Of a stretch of DNA of 64,000 nucleotides, positions 1 to 8,788 are shown in pieces. The translations under genes and the position numbers were made by a program. Every line of letters starts with the position of its first letter. Within the stretch, counting starts at the first letter, position 1. The stretch spans positions 4,340,001-4,404,000 of the forward strand of contig NZ_CP089848.1 of NCBI RefSeq assembly GCF_021266465.1. Direction: 5' to 3'. The notes beneath the pieces are model-generated. The model ran no database searches and had not been told where the DNA came from. It saw only the letters and a list, made by a program, of their open reading frames with translations. The DNA comes from Paralcaligenes sp. KSB-10. GTDB lineage: Bacteria; Pseudomonadota; Gammaproteobacteria; Burkholderiales; Burkholderiaceae_B.

Positions 1-24
1 TATGGCGCTGGCTATGCACAAGAG

Positions 25-39
25 TTATATTGCATATAA
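25..39. promoter_or_regulatory. Palindrome upstream of LysR gene (candidate LysR box)
   Basis: A perfect inverted repeat, TTATAT-TGC-ATATAA, ends 25 bases before the ATG of the LysR gene at 65. Its inner part fits the T-N11-A pattern usual for LysR-type sites, so it is a plausible autoregulatory or divergent-promoter site. Any divergent target gene lies outside the window. Binding is inferred from symmetry and position only. Confidence 0.4.
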
Positions 40-64
40 CAGGTTTCTATATTTGTGATAGCTA

Positions 65-973
65 ATGAATTTAAAGCAGCTCGAAATGTTCTCGCTTGTG
101 GCGGCGCTTGGTTCGCTTTCACGAGCGGCAACTGCCACGGATACCGCCCAATCGCTGGTCAGCCGGCAAATTTCGCAGTTGGAGACCGAGTGGGGCGACC
201 GCCTATTCGAAAGAACCGGCAGGGGCATGACTTTGTCGGAGTTTGGCAAGCGGGTTCGACCAGAGATCGAGCTCGTGCTCGACCAGGTAGGCCGGCTTGA
301 AAGCACGGTGAAAGACGCTGCAAGGGTGCTGACGGGAACCGTCCATTTTGGCGTGCTGCCTTCGATGAGCCGGGAGTTGCTGCCCGTGCTGTTCACCAAT
401 ATCCGGGCATTGGCGCCGGAAGTGCGCTTGCACGTTACCGAAGGGTTTAGCGGCGATCTGGATGAACAGCTTGGCTCGGGTAGGTTGGATATGATCGTAG
501 TCAATCGATATGGCGCCAGCGATGGGCGTCACGAAGATTCATTGGGCGCGGTCGACACTTTTTTGATAGGCCGGCCTGATGCCATGCATGCGCTGGGGGC
601 CAAGGCAACACTGCCGTTTCGAACTCTGGCAAACCTGCCTCTGGTTTTACCCTCAACGCCCAATGGCTTGCGGGCTACGCTGGATATGCTGGGCCGCCAA
701 CACAATATATGGCCCGATGTTGTAATGGAGGTCGACACATTGACCGCCATGAAGGACGTCGCCATGAGCGGGCATGCATTTACACTGCTTCCGCTGTTGG
801 CCATCAAAGATGAACTCGAGGCGGGCAAGTTGGCAGCCGCTCAAATCGACAGGCCTGTGATTCGCCGCACAGTTGCGCTTAGTTTCACAAGACACAGGCC
901 GCTTTCGAAAGCAGCCAGACTAGTCGGCGCGAGGGTACGGGAATTGGTATCCGACCTGATTAAAAATCGATAG
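65..973 (+). CDS. LysR-family transcriptional regulator
   Basis: This 302-residue protein has the standard LysR layout. An N-terminal winged helix-turn-helix covers about residues 1-60 (MNLKQLEMFSLVA, then the recognition-helix region around QSLVSRQISQLE), followed by a periplasmic-binding-protein-like effector domain from about residue 90 (GTVHFGVLPS). The length is normal. The ATG at 65 gives the usual LysR N-terminus, and a 15-bp palindrome lies just upstream. The gene converges on the Bug receptor gene ending at 1023, so that gene is not its divergent target. The target is probably left of the window. The effector is unknown. Confidence 0.93.
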   Translation: MNLKQLEMFSLVAALGSLSRAATATDTAQSLVSRQISQLETEWGDRLFERTGRGMTLSEFGKRVRPEIELVLDQVGRLESTVKDAARVLTGTVHFGVLPSMSRELLPVLFTNIRALAPEVRLHVTEGFSGDLDEQLGSGRLDMIVVNRYGASDGRHEDSLGAVDTFLIGRPDAMHALGAKATLPFRTLANLPLVLPSTPNGLRATLDMLGRQHNIWPDVVMEVDTLTAMKDVAMSGHAFTLLPLLAIKDELEAGKLAAAQIDRPVIRRTVALSFTRHRPLSKAARLVGARVRELVSDLIKNR

Positions 974-996
974 CCGGGCGCTGTGAACTATGGCGC

Positions 997-1019
997 CGCC
1001 GCGAACGCTCTTCGCGGCG
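997..1019. terminator. Hairpin between convergent genes
   Basis: A perfect 9-bp stem (CGCCGCGAA / TTCGCGGCG) with a 5-base loop fills the 49-base gap between the convergent LysR and Bug genes. The position fits a shared bidirectional terminator, but neither strand has a clear T-run after the stem, so a classic intrinsic terminator is not certain. Confidence 0.4.
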
Positions 1020-1022
1020 AAC

Positions 1023-2018
1023 CTATTGGGGTTGATAGTTTATTGACTTCAGCAAAGCCGCCTGTTTCTGATAGGCCTCTCGCAAATCAGCCATGAGCTC
1101 TTCGCTTGTATAGGGTTTCCCCGGTTCCATGCCGAGTGCGTTGATGCGGCTCAGGGCGTTGGGCTGCTGAAAAAACGCAAGTGTTACGTCGCGTAGTTTT
1201 TTCTGAATTTCGGCAGGCGTATCGGGTTGTGCCCACACGCCGAACCAGCCTGCCTTGGATAGCTGCGGATAGCCCAGTTCCGTGAAGGTGGGTACATCGG
1301 GCAGTTCGTGGATCCGTGTCGGGTAATTGACCGCAATGGCCTTGATTTTCCCGCTTTTAATCAGCGACAAGGACGTGGTTATGCCGTCAAACATTAATGG
1401 GAACTGTCCGCCCATCAAATCCACCAGGGCCTGCGGCGAGCCTTTGTACCCCACATAGCGCATATTCATATGGGTGAGCTGGCCGAGCAGCATGCCGGAG
1501 GTGTGTCCTTTCATTCCCGTGGCATAAGACGCAAAATTGACACCGTCTTTTTGCGACTGGCCATACTTCACTACATCCTGCAAGTTATTCAGTTTCAGAT
1601 CTTTGTTGGCGACCAATACCAGCCCTGTGCGGCTTAACTGGGCCAAGGGCTTGATATCGGTGAAAGGCTTGTAATTGACTTTGTAGGCCAAAGGTACTTC
1701 GCTGACCGCGCCGTCCTGGATGACCAAAAAGGTATAGCCGTCTTTGCCATTGGACATCAGATCCCTGATGGCAATGCCGCCCGATGCGCCAGGCTTGGAC
1801 TCCACGATAATAGGTTTGCCGAGGCTCTTCTGCAGGCCTTCGGCCAGCAAGCGCGCCAGCGCGTCCGCGGTACCTCCCGCCGGGCCGGCAACCAGCAAGC
1901 GGATGGGCTTGCTTGGCCAAACCGTATCGGCCGCCAGTGCCATGGGGCTCAAAGTCATGGCGCCCAGCGCCATTGCGGTCATGCATGCGAGCCATTTTCT
2001 TTTGTATTGTTTCTGCAT
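1023..2018 (-). CDS. Bug/TctC-family tripartite tricarboxylate transporter substrate-binding protein
   Basis: This is a 331-residue periplasmic receptor of the Bug family. It has an N-terminal signal peptide (MQKQYKRK, then a hydrophobic stretch ending near ALAADTVWP), then WPSKPIRLLVAGPAGGTAD, the family's first strand and glycine loop, and later the expected WFGVWAQPDTP segment. The open frame runs further upstream to 2393, but the start at 2018 is chosen because it has a strong AGGAGAC ribosome binding site and begins exactly at the signal peptide. No TctA/TctB membrane genes are near, so it is an orphan receptor. The hydrolase gene at 2057-2623 lies 38 bases upstream in the same direction and may be cotranscribed. 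Its ligand is not predictable. Confidence 0.93.
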   Translation of the reverse strand: MQKQYKRKWLACMTAMALGAMTLSPMALAADTVWPSKPIRLLVAGPAGGTADALARLLAEGLQKSLGKPIIVESKPGASGGIAIRDLMSNGKDGYTFLVIQDGAVSEVPLAYKVNYKPFTDIKPLAQLSRTGLVLVANKDLKLNNLQDVVKYGQSQKDGVNFASYATGMKGHTSGMLLGQLTHMNMRYVGYKGSPQALVDLMGGQFPLMFDGITTSLSLIKSGKIKAIAVNYPTRIHELPDVPTFTELGYPQLSKAGWFGVWAQPDTPAEIQKKLRDVTLAFFQQPNALSRINALGMEPGKPYTSEELMADLREAYQKQAALLKSINYQPQ

Positions 2019-2056
2019 TTTTGTCTCCTGGATATGCTGTCTAAATTTGAGCATGC

Positions 2057-2623
2057 TCACACAGCATGCAGGCTGAGTTCGCGTATCAGTTCTTCGGCCC
2101 TCGGCCATTCGCCAAAGCCCGATGCGGGGTTCAGATGGCCCACCGCGCCCAATTCCACAAAACGGCTGCCCCAAGTCTCCGCCAGCGCACGGGCACGCTC
2201 CAGGCGAGATAAAGGGTCGTTGCTGCTGGCCGCCAGGATGGTGGGGAAGGGCAGCCTGTTGCGCGGAATCGGCAACCACCCGTTGCTGTCGAGTTGATCC
2301 ACGGTTGGGTAGCCGGCGGGCATGGGCGTTTCCATGTCGGACGGCGTGGCCAGCAGAGCCCCTTGAATAGGTCGCGTGGCGCGCTGTGCCCAATGAGCCA
2401 CCATCATCGTGCCGGCGCTGTGCGCCACAATGATGACCGGACCTTCAATGTCGGCCAAGGTGCGCTCAATGGCATCGACACGGGCCGCACAGCTGAGCTT
2501 ATCGTGCTCCAGCGGAGCCACGCTGCGCACTTTGGGGAGCTTGGCCGCCAGCAGGGTTTGCCAGTGAGCGGGCACATGGTCACGCAGGCCCGGAACGATC
2601 AGGATAGTGGCTTGGTTAGGCAT
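2057..2623 (-). CDS. RBBP9/YdeN-type alpha/beta serine hydrolase
   Basis: The 188-residue product is a compact alpha/beta hydrolase of the RBBP9/YdeN type. The N-terminus ILIVPGLRDHVPAHWQ is the family's first strand and WQ turn. The nucleophile elbow is AHSAG at about residues 74-78. A late GHLNP motif supplies the catalytic histidine. The length matches the family (180-200). The start at 2623 follows a GGAAAG site, while the longer open frame to 2743 adds non-homologous sequence. It precedes the Bug receptor gene and is divergent from the AraC gene at 2772, which may control both. The substrate is unknown; an ester is likely. Confidence 0.85.
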   Translation of the reverse strand: MPNQATILIVPGLRDHVPAHWQTLLAAKLPKVRSVAPLEHDKLSCAARVDAIERTLADIEGPVIIVAHSAGTMMVAHWAQRATRPIQGALLATPSDMETPMPAGYPTVDQLDSNGWLPIPRNRLPFPTILAASSNDPLSRLERARALAETWGSRFVELGAVGHLNPASGFGEWPRAEELIRELSLHAV

Positions 2624-2771
2624 TTTCTTTCCGCTTGGGGGGCTTGTATCATGCCCATGGTTCCCAGTGTAGAATGGTCGATGCTCCAAGTGTGGGCGCG
2701 CTGCGCTGGTTGCGCTTATCCTTGGACGACATGCGTTTTGCATTTCATGCCACTTTCACTCTGATAGACCG

Positions 2772-3791
2772 ATGGCGCCTCTTGTCCGTGCAGCTTGCCT
2801 TACCAACTACCGCGAAGTGGCCATTGCGTCTGGGCTGAATCCGGTGCGTATGCTCCTGGACGTGGGCTTGAGTCCCAGCGCGCTCGATGAACCCGATTTG
2901 ATGATCCCTGTGGAATCCGTGGGCCGTTTGCTGCAGGTTTCGGCCAGTGCGTCGGGCAACGAAAGCTTTGGTCTGTGCATGGCCAAGTCCCGCCTGCTGT
3001 CCAACCTTGGCGCCGTGGGTTTGCTGATGCGCGACCAGGTTACCTTGCGCGACTCGCTTTACATGCTGATGCGTTACGTGGTCGTGCTCAACGGCGCGCT
3101 CTCGCTGACTATAGAAGAAGGCGACGGCATAGTGCTGATCCGGGAGGCGGTCATGGCGGGAGGTGTGCATCAGCCCATACGCCAACGTGTAGAGCTGGCT
3201 CTGGGGGTGATGGTGCGCTTGATACGCCAACTGGTGGGCAATGACTGGCGGCCCCGGCGCGTGTGCTTTGAGCATTGCGCACCGCACGATCTGAGCGTAC
3301 ATACTCAGCTTTTTGGCTGTCCAATCGAGTTTGGTTGCGATTTCAATTGCATCGTCTGCGCGAAAGCCGATCTGGATGTGCGCAATCCATCGGCGGATCC
3401 GGCCATGGTGCGCTATGCCCAAAAGCTGATCGACGATGCAGACCAGTCGCCCGAAACCCGGGTTCTGGATGATGTGCGGCGCACCATCTTGCTGCTGCTG
3501 CCAAGCGGGCGCTGCAGTATCGAAAAGGTCAGCGAGCATTTGGGTGTGGTGCCCCGCACGGTGCAGCGCCGCCTGGCGGAACGCGAGCACAGTTTTTCGT
3601 CCCTGGTGAACGATATTCGCAAAGAGCTGGCTGCGCGCTATGTGCTTGAAAGCGAACGGTCGCTGACCGATATTGCAGAAATCCTGGGTTTTACCGCGCC
3701 CAGCAGCTTCTCTCGCTGGTACCAGGCACAGTTTGGCTGCAGCGCCAAAGAAAGTCGTGCCCAGCGGCTTATCGACAAGAGCCGCAAATAA
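2772..3791 (+). CDS. AraC-family transcriptional regulator
   Basis: This 339-residue protein has a long N-terminal ligand domain of the type found in OruR/ArgR-like AraC regulators (about residues 15-200) and a C-terminal double helix-turn-helix (about 235-335). The second HTH shows the AraC signature SLTDIAEILGFTAPSSFSRWY. It is divergent from the hydrolase and Bug gene pair across 148 bases, which makes those genes the likeliest targets. It lies 245 bases before the beta-keto acid cleavage enzyme operon on the same strand. The ATG at 2772 is taken because the N-terminus MAPLVRAACLTNY resembles family starts. Confidence 0.92.
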   Translation: MAPLVRAACLTNYREVAIASGLNPVRMLLDVGLSPSALDEPDLMIPVESVGRLLQVSASASGNESFGLCMAKSRLLSNLGAVGLLMRDQVTLRDSLYMLMRYVVVLNGALSLTIEEGDGIVLIREAVMAGGVHQPIRQRVELALGVMVRLIRQLVGNDWRPRRVCFEHCAPHDLSVHTQLFGCPIEFGCDFNCIVCAKADLDVRNPSADPAMVRYAQKLIDDADQSPETRVLDDVRRTILLLLPSGRCSIEKVSEHLGVVPRTVQRRLAEREHSFSSLVNDIRKELAARYVLESERSLTDIAEILGFTAPSSFSRWYQAQFGCSAKESRAQRLIDKSRK

Positions 3792-3804
3792 TCTGCCCGG
3801 AGCC

Positions 3805-3836
3805 GCCGATTATTTTTTGATCGGCCGTTTTCTTTT
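3805..3836 (+). terminator. Putative intrinsic terminator after AraC gene
   Basis: Fourteen bases after the araC-type stop codon, GCCGAT and ATCGGC form a 6-bp stem around a T-rich 9-base loop. It is followed by CGTTTTCTTTT, a reasonable U-tract. It would separate the AraC gene from the operon starting at 4037. The stem is short, so this is a moderate call. Confidence 0.5.
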
Positions 3837-4036
3837 GGCTGGCACTAATTCAATGCATTGGCCGTCGTCAAAAACTTATTCAATATTTTGCGATTTTGCG
3901 CTGTGTCATGGCCAGCCATACCCCGTTGTCGCGAATTAGCAAGACCGTGTCCCCCAAAGATAAGTGGGAGCGTCGATGGAATCAGATAATGATGCCAAGC
4001 AGTTCGACATTCTAAATACTTACGTGGAGACTCATC

Positions 4037-5119
4037 ATGAACTTCCTTGACGGCCATCTGTATCCCGAGAACCAGCAGCCTCTGATCATCACCGCCGCTC
4101 CCTATGCTCCGGGCTGGATTCCCTCGGACTTCCCGGAAGATATTCCTATCACGATGGAAGAGCAGATCCAGAAGGCGGTCGATTGCTACGAAGCCGGTGC
4201 CACCGTGCTGCATCTGCATGTGCGCGAACTTGATGGCAAGGGCAGCAAGCGCCTGTCCATGTTCAATGAGCTGATCGCCGGGGTGCGCGCCCGCGTTCCG
4301 GAAATGGTCATCCAGGTGGGCGGCTCCATCAGTTTCGCGCCCGAATCCGATGGCCAGGCCGCCAAGTGGCTAAGCGATGATACGCGGCATATGTTGGCCG
4401 AACTCGACCCGAAGCCCGACCAAGTGACAGTGACCGTCAACACGACGCAGATGAATGTGACAGAACATGCCGGTGAGGATGACTTCAAGGGAGTTTCGCG
4501 GGGGTTCCCGCACCTGTATGCAACGTACAAGGACATGATCGTGCCTTCGAATCCCAGCTGGGTCGAGGAACACATTCGACGCCTGACAGCCGCCGGGATC
4601 CAGAGCGAGTTCCAGTGCTACAACATCAACAGCTTTGAGACGATCGAACGGATGATTCGTCGCGGCGTCTACAAGGGACCGCTAGTGATGAACTGGGTGG
4701 CTATCAGCGGTGGCATGGATCAAGCCAACATCTACAACCTGGCCAACTTCCTGCGCGCCGCGCCCGACGGCGCGGTGGTAACGGTGGAGAGCTCGGTGCT
4801 GAATGTGCTGCCCGTGAATATGATAGGCATTGCCTTGGGCCTGCATGTGCGATGTGGCATCGAGGATGTGCTCTGGAACCAGACCCGCACGGGCAAGATG
4901 AGTTCCGTCGAACAGATCAAGCAATTGGTGCGTATCTCCGGCGAATTTGGTCGTCCCATAGCCACAGCGCAACAGGCACGAGAAATCATGCAGATTGGGG
5001 TCTTCTACGATACAGCGGAAGAGACGCTTCAGGCCAATGGCTTCGCGCCCAACCGTAATGGTGGCAACCAGGGATTCCTGCGCAAGCCGGCCGAAATTGG
5101 TCAAGGGGTGAGCAAATGA
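4037..5119 (+). CDS. 3-keto-5-aminohexanoate cleavage enzyme family protein (BKACE, DUF849)
   Basis: The 360-residue product belongs to the BKACE family of zinc enzymes. These condense a beta-keto acid with acetyl-CoA, giving a CoA ester plus acetoacetate. The N-terminal LIITAAPY segment, the metal-binding HLH in TVLHLHVRELDGKG (about residues 57-59), an internal GGSISF strand and the late ESS-containing barrel strand are family features. It is longer than the commonest members (270-310 residues). A GGAG site precedes the ATG at 4037. The stop overlaps the next gene's start by 4 bases, so enzyme and Bug receptor are translationally coupled, which suggests the receptor captures the enzyme's substrate or a precursor. 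Confidence 0.9.
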   Translation: MNFLDGHLYPENQQPLIITAAPYAPGWIPSDFPEDIPITMEEQIQKAVDCYEAGATVLHLHVRELDGKGSKRLSMFNELIAGVRARVPEMVIQVGGSISFAPESDGQAAKWLSDDTRHMLAELDPKPDQVTVTVNTTQMNVTEHAGEDDFKGVSRGFPHLYATYKDMIVPSNPSWVEEHIRRLTAAGIQSEFQCYNINSFETIERMIRRGVYKGPLVMNWVAISGGMDQANIYNLANFLRAAPDGAVVTVESSVLNVLPVNMIGIALGLHVRCGIEDVLWNQTRTGKMSSVEQIKQLVRISGEFGRPIATAQQAREIMQIGVFYDTAEETLQANGFAPNRNGGNQGFLRKPAEIGQGVSK

Positions 5120-6105
5120 TCACATCACCGACCCGTAGAAAGATCGTGCTCGGAGCGGCGGCATCGCTGATGAGCGGTTTGGTTAGTGCCCAGGGTAGCA
5201 AGGACTGGCCGTCGCGACCCGTTAAAGTTATCGTGCCTGGCGGAGCTGGCGGGATATTGGACACTCTGGCGCGCCAGCTCTATGCCAGACTTCAAAAAAC
5301 GTTGGGCCAGCCATTTATCATAGAAAATCGCCCTGGTGCGAATGGATTGATTGGTTCATCTACGGTCAAAAGCGCAGCGCCTGATGGCTATACGATTTTG
5401 CATAGCACGGCATCATCGATGGTGATGGCCGAGGCACTGAATCCAGACCTTCGGATTAAAACTTTGCGAGACCTGGAGCCCGTGGCGCTCGCTGCAGTAG
5501 GTGGTATTTTGCTTGTAGTGAACTCTTCAGTGCCGGCGAAGAACCTTTCTGAATTGGTTGATCTGCTGCGAAAGGATCCTCAAAAATATCCATCTTATGG
5601 AAGTTGGGGGGTCGGTTCGAATGGACACCTGACGATGGAATGGATAAAGCAACGTGCCGGTCTGACCATCAATCATGTTCCATACAAAACAACGCCCTCG
5701 TTGTTGACCGATATTGTTTCCGGCGTGATTCCTATTGGCTGGGTTGACGCCTTGTCTCCATTGGGTTTTATTTCCCAAGGGAAACTACGCGGCATTGCAA
5801 TGACAGGTACCGTTCGCAGCCCGCAGTTGCCTGATGTGAAGGTGCTTTCCGAGCAAGGCTATCCATTTACCGCCGCGGGTTGGCAAGGTGTTTTTGCACC
5901 CAAAAATACGCCGGTGGAGTTGCTGGATCGTCTGCATGAGGCCGTCAATCATGAACTGGTCCAGCCAGAGTTCCAGGAAGTACTTCGCAAGGCGAATATC
6001 CCGCCCGCAAGCGCAGAGAGCCGTCAAGAATTCACGCAAACGATAAAGAACGACCTGGCTGTTTGGCGGAAGATTGTCGTAGACGGACATATCAAGCTGG
6101 ATTAA
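5116..6105 (+). CDS. Bug/TctC-family substrate-binding protein
   Basis: This 329-residue periplasmic receptor begins MITSPTRRKIVLGAAASL, a signal peptide with a twin-arginine pair that could direct Tat export, and is cleaved near VSAQG. Mature features are WPSRPVKVIVPGGAGG, ENRPGANGLIG and GWQGVFAPKNTP, all standard Bug positions. The start overlaps the DUF849 stop as ATGA. No TctAB membrane subunits accompany it. Position in an operon with a BKACE enzyme suggests a beta-keto or related carboxylate ligand (inference). Confidence 0.93.
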   Translation: MITSPTRRKIVLGAAASLMSGLVSAQGSKDWPSRPVKVIVPGGAGGILDTLARQLYARLQKTLGQPFIIENRPGANGLIGSSTVKSAAPDGYTILHSTASSMVMAEALNPDLRIKTLRDLEPVALAAVGGILLVVNSSVPAKNLSELVDLLRKDPQKYPSYGSWGVGSNGHLTMEWIKQRAGLTINHVPYKTTPSLLTDIVSGVIPIGWVDALSPLGFISQGKLRGIAMTGTVRSPQLPDVKVLSEQGYPFTAAGWQGVFAPKNTPVELLDRLHEAVNHELVQPEFQEVLRKANIPPASAESRQEFTQTIKNDLAVWRKIVVDGHIKLD

Positions 6106-6185
6106 AACCGGCAATGCCACTATCGTGGACTGGCGTGTGAGCCAAGCCGTGCTCAATCATACGGAACCTGACAACTAGAAAGATC

Positions 6186-6629
6186 ATGAAGATTTCCTCT
6201 CACGCCGACAAGATAAGTCGCCTTTTGCAACTCCGCGATCGACTCGATCCGCTTCGAGACTTTGAACTCTGGTATTGGACGTGCCTTACAGCGGGAACCA
6301 ATATCTGGAATGCCTCGCTGCATGCAACAGGGCTTACCAGTGAGGATCGCGCTTTTTCCACGATCCCCGGTGTGCACGTAGTACCTCAGCGTGACGGCAG
6401 CTACCGCAGGGAGCTTCGTGGCCCTGGCGATGTGAGCCATGTCGGCTGGCCGGCCATTCCTGGCGATATGCCGGAGCCGATCCAGCGCCTGGAGGCAGCA
6501 TTGCATGCGCTGGAAGAATACCGTGATCCCTGCTTGCGCGGAGATCGCGCTCCAACCCAGGCAATTGTCGATGACTGCAATCTCGCGCTATCGCAAGCAA
6601 TATCCGTCTACGAAGCATTGGTCCGTTAA
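6186..6629 (+). CDS. Hypothetical protein, paralogue of the next gene
   Basis: This 147-residue protein is not one I recognise by family name. It is predicted soluble and mostly helical, with no signal peptide. It aligns with the following gene product: H-A-x-K then R, D-F-E against D-W-E, AGTN-x-W-N-x-S-LH-x-x-G against AGTH-W-V-N-F-A-LH-x-x-G (about residues 36-49), and a C-terminal LE-x(n)-R-x-x-x-x-RGD element. An extra segment of about 30 residues (TIPGVHVVPQRDG onward) sits in the middle. It starts 80 bases after the Bug gene on the same strand and is probably the third gene of the 4037-7006 operon. The two helical halves and conserved LH are HEPN-like in outline, but I cannot assign it to that superfamily. 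Confidence 0.75.
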   Translation: MKISSHADKISRLLQLRDRLDPLRDFELWYWTCLTAGTNIWNASLHATGLTSEDRAFSTIPGVHVVPQRDGSYRRELRGPGDVSHVGWPAIPGDMPEPIQRLEAALHALEEYRDPCLRGDRAPTQAIVDDCNLALSQAISVYEALVR

Positions 6630-6640
6630 GAGATACATCC

Positions 6641-7006
6641 ATGACCCCGGAAAATCATCGCGCTAAAGCAGAGCGAATTGAACAATCACTTGCCAAGCTG
6701 ACTGAGTCGGATTGGGAAATTCGGATTGAGGCAGCCATGCTTGCAGGTACCCACTGGGTCAACTTTGCCTTGCATAAAATCGGCGTAAGCGAGATGTCGG
6801 AAGACATGGTGCATGCCTCCATGACTATGGTCAGCGTACTTCGCAAGTACAAGCTTGCCGAACCCGAGTTGATCGCGCAACTTGAGGAAATTGAGGAGAT
6901 TCGTCCCCTGTTCGTCCGTGGAGACATGGACGGAGGGACCAAAGCTGCGAAAAGAGCGCTAGAATTGCTGCGCTCAATAGGAGAGCGGGCGCGAAGATTG
7001 GCTTGA
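6641..7006 (+). CDS. Hypothetical protein, paralogue of the preceding gene
   Basis: This 121-residue, highly charged and helical protein has no signal peptide or membrane segment. It shares with the preceding gene the H-x-x-K-x-x-R start, the D-W-E and LAGTHWVNFALHKIG core (about residues 35-49) and the C-terminal RGD followed by an amphipathic helix. It lacks the roughly 30-residue insertion of its neighbour. The gap between the genes is 11 bases, so they are cotranscribed and arose by tandem duplication with strong divergence. They may act as a heterodimer. The function is unknown. Association with the BKACE enzyme and Bug receptor is by operon position only. Confidence 0.75.
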   Translation: MTPENHRAKAERIEQSLAKLTESDWEIRIEAAMLAGTHWVNFALHKIGVSEMSEDMVHASMTMVSVLRKYKLAEPELIAQLEEIEEIRPLFVRGDMDGGTKAAKRALELLRSIGERARRLA

Positions 7007-7060
7007 GGAGGCACATATTTACCCCCCCTTACGATGGCGTTCGGACTAATTAATTCACGC

Positions 7061-7849
7061 CTACGTGTTCGCTTGCCGGTTCCGGAACGCCGCCTCTCCG
7101 GCATCCGACACCTCGACCCACTTCTTGTCGGGCGCGGCATCTGCGACGTAGCTGTCGTGCCAGTTCCACCACTTGTAGGTCGGGGTCTGGGGATAGCCCT
7201 CGGGTGAGTCTTCCCAGGGCTCCTGCCGCCCCAAGGGTGTGATGTCGAGGTAGTTCCAGGTGCCCCCCATTTGCTCGTCGCCGCGGTTGTTGAGGAAGTA
7301 GGTGCGGAACACGCGGCCGCTGTCGCAGTAAAAGACGTTCGTGCCGTGCCATTCACCCACACCGAAGTCGGCGTCGAAGTTGTCGATGATGGTGAACCAC
7401 GGCATTTCCCAGCCCATCCGCGCCTTCAGTCGCGCGATGTCCGCCTGAGGCGCCCGCGAGACGAATACGAGGGTAGTGTCGCGGGCGTTCAGGTGGGCGA
7501 CATGGGCGACTTGATCGGCCACCATGGAGCAGCCCCGGCAGGCGTGGTCCGGCCAGCCGAACACGCCCGGCTCGAAGAAGGCGCGGTAGACGATCAGTTG
7601 GCGCCGTCCGTCGAACAGATCGAGCAGGCTGACCTTGCCCGCAGGCCCCTCGAATGTATACGCTTGCTCCACGGCCATCCATGGCATTCGCCTGCGCTCG
7701 GCGGCCAGGGCGTCACGGGCGCGGGTATGGGCCTTTTCCTTTACCAGCAATTGCTCGCGGGCCGCCTCCCACTCCTGCGGCGACACGACTGGTGGCGTAT
7801 GCATGGCAGATTGTCCGTTTTTCCGTCCGCCCTCAGTTGGTGTAGTCAT
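7061..7849 (-). CDS. DUF899 family thioredoxin-fold protein
   Basis: This 262-residue protein matches DUF899, a thioredoxin-like family of unproven activity. Indicators are SPQEWEAAREQLLVKEK near the N-terminus, MPWMAVEQAYTFEGP, the strand LIVYRAFFEP, a CRGC dithiol motif (about residues 103-106), and the late WNYLDITPLGRQE block. The CxxC places it among putative redox proteins. A strong AGGAGG site precedes the start at 7849. An internal methionine (MHTPPVV, residue 16) is an alternative start that would fit the usual family length equally well. It is convergent with the hypothetical operon on its left. Confidence 0.88.
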   Translation of the reverse strand: MTTPTEGGRKNGQSAMHTPPVVSPQEWEAAREQLLVKEKAHTRARDALAAERRRMPWMAVEQAYTFEGPAGKVSLLDLFDGRRQLIVYRAFFEPGVFGWPDHACRGCSMVADQVAHVAHLNARDTTLVFVSRAPQADIARLKARMGWEMPWFTIIDNFDADFGVGEWHGTNVFYCDSGRVFRTYFLNNRGDEQMGGTWNYLDITPLGRQEPWEDSPEGYPQTPTYKWWNWHDSYVADAAPDKKWVEVSDAGEAAFRNRQANT

Positions 7850-8046
7850 GGCTTGAAACCTCCTAATTGGTGAATTCCCGCGCCTCGTGGCTGAAGCGCG
7901 ATTCCATTCGCTGTTTATCTCATTGCTGCCTGAGAGTCAGTTTGACACCGGAAATCGAACGGAGGGAGTAACAATTGTGGCGGTATTTCAATGGGGCGCC
8001 TATGTGTAGAGCGATCCTAAGTCTGCGGATGGCTGTTCGCCAGGCC

Positions 8047-8526
8047 TCAGTTCTTCTCTGGCATTGCGGAAGAGTGATGACTTGTGATCAACCACTGCTT
8101 CCCGTCCCATTTGTAGGTGTATGTGTAGCGAGCTTTGACTTGAGCGCCGGTAGTGCCAAAAGTGAATGTATAGAGCCCGGCGTCAACCGCGGTGTTGCAA
8201 CCAATCTGTATCATTCTTGAGTCGATCTTGCCTATAGGCTTGTTTTCCAGAAAGTGGTGGAAGTAATCCTCTTTCTCAGCCTCGGTTAGTCGGGGCTTGT
8301 TCGACACGGTGGGGAGAAGGATGGAGCGCTCGGCATAATTGGCCGCAACCTTGTGCGGGTCGCCGGTTTGCAGCGAGCGATTCCATCGGTCGAACAAGGC
8401 CGAGATTTCTTGCTCATTGCTTGCCTTGCAAACTTCCGTGTGCGCCGGTGCGGACCCGGATGGGACCGAGGCGCAGCCAGCAAGGACGAAGGCGAGGGAG
8501 GTTGACAGAATAAAAGTGTTTCTCAT
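8047..8526 (-). CDS. SnoaL-like/SgcJ-family lipoprotein
   Basis: This 159-residue protein starts with a lipoprotein signal peptide whose lipobox is LAGC (Cys18), so it should be anchored in the membrane facing the periplasm. The mature part is a cone-shaped SnoaL/NTF2-like domain of the SgcJ/EcaC and CaMKII-association type, with EISALFDRWNRSLQTGDPHKVAANYAE as its first helix region and KWDGKQWLITSHHSS as the last strand. The GAGGACCGCAA site gives a good start at 8526. It is followed on the same strand, after about 200 bases, by the DUF899 gene. Ligand and role are unknown. Confidence 0.85.
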   Translation of the reverse strand: MRNTFILSTSLAFVLAGCASVPSGSAPAHTEVCKASNEQEISALFDRWNRSLQTGDPHKVAANYAERSILLPTVSNKPRLTEAEKEDYFHHFLENKPIGKIDSRMIQIGCNTAVDAGLYTFTFGTTGAQVKARYTYTYKWDGKQWLITSHHSSAMPEKN

Positions 8527-8788
8527 TTGCGGTCCTCTGGCAGTGATTGGAAGTCAACAAGGGAACAAGTAAATGTATCCGAACAAGAGGCTCGCGTATA
8601 TAGGCTGTTTATCCCACAAAGTTTTTCGAAATAACCATGATCTTCGGCCGGAGAGGCTCTCTTTGATCACTTCAGGCCGGCGGCGGGCCGCTGCCACAAA
8701 CCATGAAGGTCGGTGTATTCTCATGCCAATACCAGATAAACTAATACCGGATAACCCTGCTTCAATAGATCTCACTATTGTGTGGCCC

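Noticed and set aside
2019-2393. Upstream in-frame extension of the Bug receptor gene
   Set aside because: It overlaps the hydrolase gene, is not receptor-like and the start at 2018 has a strong ribosome site and a signal peptide.
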